Of a stretch of 5,735 bases of DNA, positions 1 through 5,735 are shown piece after piece; the first letter of the stretch is position 1, and every line of letters begins with the position of its first letter. The stretch is from contig JAUWLH010000108.1 of assembly GCA_030613835.1 (NCBI GenBank), positions 1-5,735 on the forward strand, read 5' to 3'. The stretch comes from Candidatus Bathyarchaeota archaeon (GTDB lineage: Archaea > Thermoproteota > Bathyarchaeia > TCS64). The notes beneath the pieces are model-generated. The model saw only the letters and a program-made list of their open reading frames with translations, was not told the origin of the DNA and did not search any database. The translations under genes and the position numbers were made by a program.

Positions 1-8
1 ATAATACA

Positions 9-1442
9 ATGGCACTCCCCTTCATACGCAGCAAAATAGTGTGCACCATCGGCCCCGCGTCCAGTGACCCAAAGACACTGGACGCCATGATCGAGGCAGG
101 CATGGACGTGGCCCGCATCAACATGAGCCACGGGTCAAAGGAGGAACACAGGGCCGTCATCAAGTATATCATGGACCACGGGGAGTGCGGTGTACTGGTT
201 GACCTACCTGGGCCGAAGATCAGGCTCGGGCAACTGGAGGCACCAGTTGATCTCGTGGAGGGGCAGGATGTTCACTTCACGACCAAGGATATCATCGGGA
301 ACGCAGCGGAGTTCCCCATAAACTACCCCAAGCTCCCGAGCGAGGTACGGGAGGGGGGCCACCTTTTCATCAACGATGGCATCATCGACTTCGAGGTCAT
401 TAAAATTGACGCTGACAAGAAAGGATTCATCGTCAGAGTTGTATCAGGGGGCGTCGCATCGAGCAGGAAGGGGGTGAACGCCCCGGGGGCCAAGCTAACC
501 CTCAAACCCCCCACGAAAAAGGACATCGAGGGTATAAAGTTCGGGGTAGAGATGGAATGCGACTGGTTCGCCGCAAGCTTCGTCAGGTCAAAGGACGACG
601 TTGACGCCGTAAGCGCCGCCATCTGGCGGGAAGGGGGCACCCAGCCCCTGATCAGTAAGATCGAGCACGGGGATGCGGTGCACAATATCAGCGAAATCAT
701 CGAGGCCAGCGACGGCATCATGGTGGCCAGGGGCGACTTGGGCATAGAGATACCGCCCTGGGACGTGCCCCTACTCCAGAAGAAGATCATAGAGGCGTGC
801 AACAACAAGGGGAAACCCGTTATTGTCGCAACCCAGATGCTGGAATCCATGATCGAGAACCCCAGACCCACGAGGGCCGAGGCCAGCGATGTGGCTAACG
901 CCCTGCTTGATGGGGCGGACGCTGTGATGCTCAGTGGTGAGACCGCCGTGGGCAAGTACCCGGTGGAAACAGTTAGGACAATGAATAACATCGGGGCCGT
1001 GGTGCAGGAGCAGATCCCCAAGAAGGGACACCAGGAGATGCTGGGTTTGTCGCTGACGGATATCATCGGCGACCTAGCCACTAGGGCGGTTGATGCCGTG
1101 GGGCCGGCTGCTATCTTAGTCGTCACCAGAAGCGGCATGAGCGCCTTGATGGTTAGCAAGCACAGGCCGAGGGCCACGATACTGACGGTGGCCAAGGACC
1201 CAAAGATCAGCAGGAGGATGAACATGTACTGGGGCGTCAAGCCCATCGCTGTGCCTTGGACCGATGACAGGGACGAGCTCATCATCAGGGCCGTCAATGA
1301 GGGCTTGAAGCGCGAGTACTTCTACAGGAATGATGTGATACAGGTGGTCTCAGGGTCAACACTCACCGCACCAGGCCTCACCACCACCCTTGAGATACTA
1401 AAGGTCGAGGACATCCTATACAGGGCTGGTCGCCAGGACTAA
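9..1442 (+). CDS. pyk: Pyruvate kinase
   Basis: Pyruvate kinase makes pyruvate and ATP from phosphoenolpyruvate and ADP, the last step of cytosolic glycolysis. The 477 residues match the family's usual length. Visible motifs, in order: TIGPAS (13-18); ARINMSHG (35-42) with substrate Arg36 and cation ligands Asn38 and Ser40; DLPGPKIR (65-72); a B domain at roughly 75-165; SKIE (216-219) with the catalytic Lys217 and metal ligand Glu219; MVARGDLGIEIP (238-249) with metal ligand Asp243; the signature ATQMLESM...PTRAEASDVANA (274-298) with Thr275; and MLSGETAVGKYP (307-318). The C-terminal regulatory-type domain spans about 345-472. The segment after the catalytic Lys reads IEHGDAVHN rather than the common IEN-type sequence. 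Lys70 replaces the Glu typical of K+-dependent enzymes. The ATG fits the family N-terminus, but only 8 bases lie upstream, so its promoter cannot be judged. Assignment is very secure; archaeal origin is inferred. Confidence 0.97.
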   Translation: MALPFIRSKIVCTIGPASSDPKTLDAMIEAGMDVARINMSHGSKEEHRAVIKYIMDHGECGVLVDLPGPKIRLGQLEAPVDLVEGQDVHFTTKDIIGNAAEFPINYPKLPSEVREGGHLFINDGIIDFEVIKIDADKKGFIVRVVSGGVASSRKGVNAPGAKLTLKPPTKKDIEGIKFGVEMECDWFAASFVRSKDDVDAVSAAIWREGGTQPLISKIEHGDAVHNISEIIEASDGIMVARGDLGIEIPPWDVPLLQKKIIEACNNKGKPVIVATQMLESMIENPRPTRAEASDVANALLDGADAVMLSGETAVGKYPVETVRTMNNIGAVVQEQIPKKGHQEMLGLSLTDIIGDLATRAVDAVGPAAILVVTRSGMSALMVSKHRPRATILTVAKDPKISRRMNMYWGVKPIAVPWTDDRDELIIRAVNEGLKREYFYRNDVIQVVSGSTLTAPGLTTTLEILKVEDILYRAGRQD

Positions 1443-1452
1443 GTTTTAAGAC
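1442..1452 (+). promoter_or_regulatory. Candidate archaeal TATA box for a leaderless isomerase transcript
   Basis: The 31-base gap between pyruvate kinase and the isomerase holds an AT-rich block, AAGTTTTAAGAC (1441-1452), in otherwise GC-rich DNA. Its TTTTAA core (1444-1449) is centred about 27 bases before the ATG at 1474. That is the distance expected if transcription starts at or near the start codon. The bases just before the ATG are C-rich and contain no Shine-Dalgarno match, which also fits a leaderless mRNA. Part of the block overlaps the pyruvate kinase stop codon, so the AT richness could be chance. This is inferred from position and composition only. Confidence 0.45.
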
Positions 1453-1473
1453 CCAAAGCCCCATTCCTCAAGT

Positions 1474-3117
1474 ATGACTCCTTATCAATTACCAGTTATC
1501 ACGGAGCCTGAGCCCATTGGTGACAACGAGATAATCCTCATCACCAGTGGGGATCTAAGGCTCTCAGCCAACCAAGAATGCTGGCCCGCCCAGTCCAAGA
1601 TGGAGGAAAAGGTCAAGACAGTATTCCAGGGGGAGGGTTACACCATCAAGCGTGGACATCCCTACGACGAGGAGCTGGGTCACGGCTTCATCTGGAACCA
1701 GCGCATGGGCATGGAGGTGTTCCAGAACATCCCTAAGGATGCCAAGATCATAATAGCAGAGGCGGTGTGGCAGTACAGTCACCACGTTTTAGCCGGTCTA
1801 CGGGACCATAAAGGACCGATTTTGACCTTGGCAAACTGGAGCGGTCAGTGGCCTGGGCTGGTGGGGATGCTGAACCTCAACGCAAGCCTCACAAAGATGG
1901 GCGTTGAGTACAGCACCATCTGGAGCCTGAACTTTGATGACGAGTTCTTCCTGAAGAGCATCCGCGAGTGGCTCAAGGACGGGAAGATAACCCATGATTA
2001 CAGTCACGTCAGGCCGCTTGATGTCTCAAAGCTCCCGGAGGATGAGGTGAAGCTGGGCAAAGCATTAGCTAATCAGCTCAGGGCCGAGAAGGCAATAATG
2101 GGAATCTTCGATGAGGGCTGCATGGGAATGTACAACGGCATCATCGAGGACGAACTGCTGAACCCTCTGGGTGTCTACAAGGAACGACTCAGCCAGAGCG
2201 CGTTGGTAGCAAAGATTCGGACAGTGAGCGATGACGAGGCTCAGAATATCAGGGACTGGCTGGGCCTCAAGGGAATGACCTTCGTGACGGGAACCGATGA
2301 GGCGACCGAGTTGACCGACCATCAGATTCACGAGCAGTGCAAGATGTACATCGCTGCCGTCAGGATAGCCGACGAGTTCGATTGCGATCTTATAGGAATC
2401 CAGTACCAGCAGGGCCTCAAGGACATGGCACCGGCCAGTGACTTGGTCGAGGGTCTGCTCAACTGCACGGACAGGCCACCCGTCCACCACGAGGAGACCG
2501 GGGAGGTGTTGTTCGAGGGCAAGCCGCTGCCCCACTTCAACGAGGTAGACGAGGGGGCCGGACTGGACGCATTAATCACCAACAGGGTTTGGACAGCCAT
2601 GGGCTACAACCCTGACACAACCCTTCACGATGTCAGGTGGGGGGACTGGTACAACGACCAGTACGTCTGGGTCTTTCTCATCAGTGGCAGCGCCCCTCCC
2701 TCTCACTTCAAGGGAGGCTACGAGGGAGCCAGCAGCGAGAGACAGCCACCCATGTACTTCCCACTGGGCGGGGGAAGCCTGAAGGGAAACAGCAAGGCCG
2801 GCGAGATAGTGTGGAGCAGGGTCTACATGAAAACCGATGGCCTACACGTTGATATCGGGAGGGGGTCTGTTGTAGAACTGCCCGAGGAGGAGACTCAGAG
2901 ACGGTGGGACGCCACCACGCCAGCGTGGCCCATCATGAGCGCGGTGCTCCACGGAGTATCCCGCGACCAGTTCATGGCCCAGCACAAGGCCAACCACATC
3001 CAAGTGGTTTACGCGCCATCAGCCGAGGACGCAGACAAGGCGTTGGCAGGGAAGGCAGCTATGTTCAACGAGCTAGGATTGCGTGTCAACATCTGCGGCG
3101 ACGTCAAGGTGGGCTAA
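1474..3117 (+). CDS. L-fucose isomerase-like sugar isomerase (FucI/AraA superfamily)
   Basis: This is a cytosolic metal-dependent aldose-ketose isomerase of the L-fucose/L-arabinose isomerase superfamily, 547 residues against about 590 in E. coli FucI. Family-like stretches: an N-terminal Rossmann-like part with TSGDLRLSANQECWP (24-38) and NWSGQWPGLVGMLNL (121-135); FDEGCMGMYNGI (212-223); DLIGIQYQQGLKD (305-317); EGLLN (326-330); and NEVDEGAGLDALITNRV (356-372), followed by HDVRWG (385-390). The C-terminal strand NHIQVVYAP (507-515) is near the end. By eye, Glu326, Asp359 and His508 are the best candidates for FucI's three metal ligands, but that mapping is tentative. The substrate is not fixed by sequence: L-fucose, L-rhamnose, D-arabinose or a related sugar are all possible. 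A rhamnulokinase-like kinase starts 3 bases downstream, so the two probably act in sequence. The ATG is preceded by a TATA-like block and no ribosome site. Family assignment is strong; the exact reaction is uncertain. Confidence 0.85.
   Translation: MTPYQLPVITEPEPIGDNEIILITSGDLRLSANQECWPAQSKMEEKVKTVFQGEGYTIKRGHPYDEELGHGFIWNQRMGMEVFQNIPKDAKIIIAEAVWQYSHHVLAGLRDHKGPILTLANWSGQWPGLVGMLNLNASLTKMGVEYSTIWSLNFDDEFFLKSIREWLKDGKITHDYSHVRPLDVSKLPEDEVKLGKALANQLRAEKAIMGIFDEGCMGMYNGIIEDELLNPLGVYKERLSQSALVAKIRTVSDDEAQNIRDWLGLKGMTFVTGTDEATELTDHQIHEQCKMYIAAVRIADEFDCDLIGIQYQQGLKDMAPASDLVEGLLNCTDRPPVHHEETGEVLFEGKPLPHFNEVDEGAGLDALITNRVWTAMGYNPDTTLHDVRWGDWYNDQYVWVFLISGSAPPSHFKGGYEGASSERQPPMYFPLGGGSLKGNSKAGEIVWSRVYMKTDGLHVDIGRGSVVELPEEETQRRWDATTPAWPIMSAVLHGVSRDQFMAQHKANHIQVVYAPSAEDADKALAGKAAMFNELGLRVNICGDVKVG
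3107..3111 (+). promoter_or_regulatory. Probable Shine-Dalgarno site for the sugar kinase
   Basis: AGGTG lies inside the last codons of the isomerase, 9 bases before the kinase ATG at 3121. It matches part of the archaeal consensus GGAGGTGA. It supports the ATG start and translation of the kinase from a shared mRNA with the isomerase. This contrasts with the isomerase itself, which has no such site. It is a short motif and could be chance. Confidence 0.5.
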
Positions 3118-3120
3118 AAT

Positions 3121-4548
3121 ATGCACGTCATAGCTGTTGACCTAGGCGCCAGCAACGGCAGAGTGATGAAAGTTGAGTACACCGGTGACGCCTTCGGTAT
3201 CGAGGAGGTCCACAGATTCCCCAACACACCCGTCGAGAGGGGAGGGCACCTATCATGGGACATACAGCAGCTATGGCGGGAGACCATCAAGGGAATAGGG
3301 TGGGCAAGCGAGGAAGCACAGAGCATCGGCATCGATTCCTGGGGGGTTGATTTCGGCCTCCTGGACCCACAGGGCAACCTGATCGAGAGCCCGTTCCACT
3401 ATCGGGACCAGCGGACCGAGGGGATGATGGAGTGGGTCTTCGAGAGGATGAGCCGAAGGGAGATATTCGGCAGGACTGGCGTTCAGTTCCTGCCCCTCAA
3501 CACCCTGTACCAGATGGCGAGCCTCGTAAAGAGGAGGAAGAGGACACTGAACAAGGCTGGTGCATATTTGGGGTTCCCTGACCTTTTCAATTTCTGGCTC
3601 ACCGGGGAGAAGAAGTGCGAGCTGACCCACGCGACTACGACCCAGTTGTACAATCCATTCAAGGGGACATGGGACGATGAGCTAATAGAGGCCGTTGGGC
3701 TTCCTGTTGATATCTTTCCCCCAATCGTAAAACCGGGCACCATACTTGGGGTGATGAAAAGTGTCAACATCACGGCCCCGGCTTGCCATGACACGGGAAG
3801 CGCCGTTGCAGCTGTGCCAACTAAGGTGAGGGAGTTCTGCTACATCAGCAGCGGCACATGGAGCCTGCTGGGGACTGAGATCCCACATCCAATTATCAAC
3901 GACGCGGTCTATGATCTGAATTTCACAAATGAGGGTGGAGTCGAGGGTACAACCCGCCTCCTCAGAAATCTGCCGGGCTTCTGGTTCCAGCAGGAGCTAC
4001 TAAGAGAGTGGGTGAGTAAGGGCGCAGCTGTCACAAACGAAGACCTCCAAAAGATGGCTGCCAACGCGGAGCCTTTTAGGTGCTTCATCGATCCCTGGGA
4101 CCCCTCGTTCATGGCCCCTGGGGATATGACGCCGAGGATAGTCAAGTACTGCAAGGACACGGGTCAGCGCTCGCCCATGTCCATGGGCGAGCACATCAGG
4201 TGTGTGTACGATAGCCTAGCTGTTCTCTACAGGCACACCTTGGGTCAACTTGAATCCATTATAGGAAAGGCCTATAAGCACATCCACATCATCGGCGGCG
4301 GATCACAGAACAAGGTTATGAACCAGCTCACTGCTGACGCCATCGGCATAACGGTAATCGCGGGTCCCATCGAGGCAACTGCCATCGGGAACGCCATCAT
4401 GCAGCTGAAGGGAATCGGGATGCTGGATGATGTATGGGAGGCCAGGGAGGTCCTAGCCGAGGGGCTCCTCCAGCAGTTCTACAGGCCACAATCTGGGGCT
4501 GACTGGGACACCGCTTATACGAGGTTCATGGGGTTGATAGATCAATGA
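3121..4548 (+). CDS. rhaB: Rhamnulokinase-like FGGY-family sugar kinase
   Basis: This cytosolic kinase probably phosphorylates a deoxy-ketose (L-rhamnulose, or L-fuculose) at C1 with ATP. The 475 residues compare with 489 in E. coli RhaB. Features in order: phosphate-binding DLGASNGRV (7-15); IDSWGVDFGLLD (71-82) with a substrate-region Asp; FHYRDQRT (92-99), typical of rhamnulokinases; PLNTLYQM (125-132); PDLFNFWLTG (153-162); THATTTQLYNP (169-179); HDTGSAVAAVP (223-233), whose Asp224 should be the catalytic base; ISSGTWSLLG (242-251), the second phosphate motif; NFTNEGGV (267-274); and IIGGGSQNKVMNQLTADA (390-407), the adenosine motif, then GPIEATAIGNA (415-425). These runs are closer to RhaB than to fuculokinase or xylulokinase. 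It starts 3 bases after the isomerase stop with a plausible ribosome site and overlaps the next gene by ATGA. No aldolase is in view. The kinase call is secure; the precise ketose is inferred. Confidence 0.88.
   Translation: MHVIAVDLGASNGRVMKVEYTGDAFGIEEVHRFPNTPVERGGHLSWDIQQLWRETIKGIGWASEEAQSIGIDSWGVDFGLLDPQGNLIESPFHYRDQRTEGMMEWVFERMSRREIFGRTGVQFLPLNTLYQMASLVKRRKRTLNKAGAYLGFPDLFNFWLTGEKKCELTHATTTQLYNPFKGTWDDELIEAVGLPVDIFPPIVKPGTILGVMKSVNITAPACHDTGSAVAAVPTKVREFCYISSGTWSLLGTEIPHPIINDAVYDLNFTNEGGVEGTTRLLRNLPGFWFQQELLREWVSKGAAVTNEDLQKMAANAEPFRCFIDPWDPSFMAPGDMTPRIVKYCKDTGQRSPMSMGEHIRCVYDSLAVLYRHTLGQLESIIGKAYKHIHIIGGGSQNKVMNQLTADAIGITVIAGPIEATAIGNAIMQLKGIGMLDDVWEAREVLAEGLLQQFYRPQSGADWDTAYTRFMGLIDQ
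4169..4192. repeat. Perfect 11-bp inverted repeat within the kinase gene
   Basis: GCTCGCCCATG (4169-4179) is followed after 2 bases by its exact reverse complement CATGGGCGAGC (4182-4192). The repeat lies wholly within kinase codons for about residues 350-358 (RSPMSMGEH), where other rhamnulokinases vary in sequence. In RNA it could form a stem of about 10 GC-rich pairs with a 4-base loop. Nothing else in the window has arms this long. Function is unknown; it may be a protein-binding palindrome, an RNA hairpin or chance. Confidence 0.6.
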
Positions 4549-5036
4549 TAATTGGACTGATATCTGACACCCATGACAACGTGCCCATGATCAAGAGAGC
4601 CATTGAGCGCCTCAAGGAGGAACGGGTCAAGCTGGTCCTCCATGCCGGTGACTACATCTCGCCTTTCACGGCAAAGCCGTACGCCGAGCTGGGCGTTCCA
4701 ATGATAGGCGTGTTCGGCAACAACTGCGCCGAGACCGAGGCACTGAAGAAGGTCTACGCTGATGTTGGAGCCGACCTTAGGGGCTACTTCGCCAAAATCG
4801 AGAAGGGCGGGCTGATGATCGCCCTTACCCACGGCCACCTAAAGTCCGAGATGGACAGGGCCATGAGCGGCGACTATGATGTGGTGGTAAGGGGCCACGT
4901 CCACAGGACATCCATCGGTGAAGAGAACGGCATACTGGTCATCAATCCTGGCGAGGTCTGCGGATACGTAAGTGGAAGCAACACCATCGCCTTCCTAGAC
5001 ACCGAGAAGAGGTTCGCCTGGATCAGCGAACTCTAG
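4545..5036 (+). CDS. MJ0936/YfcE-type metallophosphodiesterase
   Basis: This is a small calcineurin-like phosphoesterase with two metal ions, of the class that cleaves phosphodiesters such as bis-p-nitrophenyl phosphate in vitro. The natural substrate is unknown. At 163 residues it is close to MJ0936 (166). The full ligand set is visible: D8 and H10 in ISDTHDN (6-12), D36 in HAGDYISP (33-40), N59 in FGNN (57-60), H96 in THGH (95-98), and H118 and H120 in GHVHR (117-121). The usual GNCD is GNNC here. There is no signal peptide or membrane segment, so it should be cytosolic. The ATG overlaps the kinase stop (ATGA), which implies translational coupling; a weak GGTTGAT precedes it. A job in sugar-phosphate housekeeping is only a guess from context. 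Its TAG stop overlaps the stop of the opposing M20 gene. Confidence 0.92.
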   Translation: MIIGLISDTHDNVPMIKRAIERLKEERVKLVLHAGDYISPFTAKPYAELGVPMIGVFGNNCAETEALKKVYADVGADLRGYFAKIEKGGLMIALTHGHLKSEMDRAMSGDYDVVVRGHVHRTSIGEENGILVINPGEVCGYVSGSNTIAFLDTEKRFAWISEL

Positions 5037-5735
5037 GCGCAGAACTTCCTTATGACGTACTCCTGGACCTCAGCGGCCTTGAAGACCGAGTCCAGGTCAA
5101 TCCACTCCTCTGCCCCGTGTGCCCCAAACCCGCTTGGACCGAAAGCGACAGCCGGTACTCCCTTTCCATAGATTATCTGGGTGTCCATCCAACCGCTTCC
5201 CCCAACCCACTGGGGCTCCTTCCCGAGGACCTCAAGGCTCCCCTGTTTCAGCACCTGACATATCTCCTCTCGGGGCTGATCTCCATTGGCTCCCTGAAGA
5301 ATGTGATCTCGTAATCGGCTTTGAACTTGGGGTCCCCCTCCTTGATGCTTTATCAGGCTCTTCATCTCATCCTCCACGTCCTCCCTTGTCTCGCCGGGGA
5401 TCAGCCGTCTCTCTGCCTCCAGCTTGCACCTGTCAGGGTACGTGCTAAACTCAACTCCACCGCTGATGATGTTGGCGTGGATGCTGCCAGACCCAACTAG
5501 GTGGTGCTTGGTCTCCTCCAGTATGCTCTGTATAGCCTCGATTCCGATGAGAAAGTGCCCCATCTTGGCGATGGCGTCAACGCCGAACTGATACATGCTG
5601 CCGTGGGCTGCGATACCGTGGGTTGTGACGTCGATCCACGCGAAGCCCTTGTGGGCGACCTGGTTGTTGAAGAACGTGGGCTCACAGATTATGGCTGTGT
5701 CAACTCGCGTATCCTTCATGAGGTGCTCCGTCCCG
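5033..5735 (-). CDS. M20-family metallopeptidase/deacylase (ArgE/DapE-like), 5' part outside the window and internally frameshifted
   Basis: M20 enzymes are cytosolic zinc or cobalt amidohydrolases (acetylornithine deacetylase, succinyl-diaminopimelate desuccinylase, carboxypeptidases). The reading frame is open to the right edge, where GTEHL precedes the first internal Met (5719), so the true start is beyond 5735. About 230 residues are visible of perhaps 400; the first His-Asp and Glu-Glu metal and catalytic residues are outside. Numbered from the Met at 5719: ICEPTF (11-16) with probable metal Glu13; the dimerisation lid starting at HGIAAHGSMYQFGVDAIAKM (34-53) with His39; GGSGWMDTQIIYGKGVP (173-189); and FGPSGFGAHGAEEW (193-206) with probable metal His201. 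Residues about 124-151 are atypical because two compensating frameshifts put them out of frame (see the separate entry). The substrate cannot be told. Transcription converges with the phosphodiesterase, and the two TAG stops overlap by 4 bases. Confidence 0.85.
   Translation of the reverse strand, partial: GTEHLMKDTRVDTAIICEPTFFNNQVAHKGFAWIDVTTHGIAAHGSMYQFGVDAIAKMGHFLIGIEAIQSILEETKHHLVGSGSIHANIISGGVEFSTYPDRCKLEAERRLIPGETREDVEDEMKSLIKHQGGGPQVQSRLRDHILQGANGDQPREEICQVLKQGSLEVLGKEPQWVGGSGWMDTQIIYGKGVPAVAFGPSGFGAHGAEEWIDLDSVFKAAEVQEYVIRKFCA
5266..5351 (-). other. Out-of-frame segment in the M20 gene bounded by two compensating 1-base shifts
   Basis: The open frame reads KHQGGGPQVQSRLRDH... here, which does not resemble M20 proteins. 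The frame one base later reads EGDPKFKADYEITFFREP then MEISPE, a good match to the strand-and-loop segment before the C-terminal catalytic lobe. That other frame is closed by TGA TAA just upstream (about 5350-5355) and by a TGA downstream, so the shift must enter near the AAA at 5349-5351 and leave near the GG at 5266-5267. Dropping one A and adding one G (- strand) gives a continuous SLISIKEGDPKF...ISPEREICQVL. Third-position G/C is 20 of 24 codons in the alternative frame and 8 of 24 in the open frame, which supports the shift. Confidence 0.85.

Noticed and set aside
323..1297. 324-residue open frame on the - strand opposite pyruvate kinase, rich in Ser, Leu, Met and Ile
   Set aside because: It lies wholly antisense to a textbook pyruvate kinase, is low in complexity and shows no family motif. 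Long antisense frames are common in GC-rich genes with strong codon bias.
2065..2535. 156-residue - strand open frame opposite the isomerase
   Set aside because: It is the antisense shadow of a well-supported isomerase region that includes its FDEGCMGMYNG motif. It has no ribosome site or motif of its own.
2695..2717. Inverted repeat CCTCCCT / AGGGAGG with a 9-base spacer in the isomerase gene
   Set aside because: Seven-base arms with this spacer are expected by chance several times in a window of this size, and the sequence is in a conserved coding stretch.
5017..5060. Possible bidirectional terminator at the convergent gene ends
   Set aside because: I see no stem with a T-run on either strand. 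The two coding regions overlap, so no intergenic terminator is supported.
5119..5448. 109-residue + strand open frame rich in Pro, Ser and Arg
   Set aside because: It is antisense to the M20 gene, whose metal-ligand and lid motifs are clear. It has no recognisable motif and unusual composition.
1..5735. CRISPR array, tRNA or rRNA gene, insertion sequence or attachment site
   Set aside because: There are no spaced direct repeats, cloverleaf or rRNA-like segments, transposase motifs or terminal repeats. Coding sequence covers nearly all of the window.

Overview
The window is GC-rich, densely coding DNA with five genes and almost no intergenic space. The features point to an archaeon, most plausibly a mesophilic or sediment-type lineage of the Thermoproteota/Bathyarchaeia kind, but that placement is low-confidence. 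Arginine is written largely with AGG. A TATA-like element lies about 25 bases before one start that has no Shine-Dalgarno sequence, as in archaeal leaderless genes. The small phosphodiesterase resembles the MJ0936 type. No single marker in the window fixes the taxonomy.

Layout. On the + strand, in order: pyruvate kinase (9-1442); an L-fucose isomerase-like sugar isomerase (1474-3117) after a 31-base gap with a candidate promoter; a rhamnulokinase-like FGGY sugar kinase (3121-4548) three bases later; and an MJ0936/YfcE-type metallophosphodiesterase (4545-5036) joined to the kinase by an ATGA stop/start overlap. On the - strand, converging on this cluster, is the C-terminal part of an M20 metallopeptidase/deacylase (5033 to beyond the right edge). 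Its stop codon shares a palindromic CTAG with that of the phosphodiesterase.

How the genes may work together. The isomerase and kinase form the first two steps of a deoxy-sugar route: aldose (L-fucose, L-rhamnose or a related sugar) to ketose to ketose-1-phosphate. An aldolase, not in this window, would then give dihydroxyacetone phosphate and lactaldehyde. Dihydroxyacetone phosphate would enter lower glycolysis, which ends at pyruvate kinase. The phosphodiesterase is tightly coupled to the kinase but has no assigned substrate. The M20 enzyme is probably an unrelated neighbour.

The most notable observations are: two compensating frameshifts in the M20 gene that scramble about 28 residues and look like sequence errors or a recent double mutation; the pairing of a FucI-family isomerase with a RhaB-family kinase; residues in pyruvate kinase of the type linked to K+-independent enzymes; and an 11-bp perfect inverted repeat inside the kinase gene. 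I found no mobile element, CRISPR array, RNA gene or clearly new defence-type system. This looks mainly like an archaeal carbohydrate-metabolism locus.
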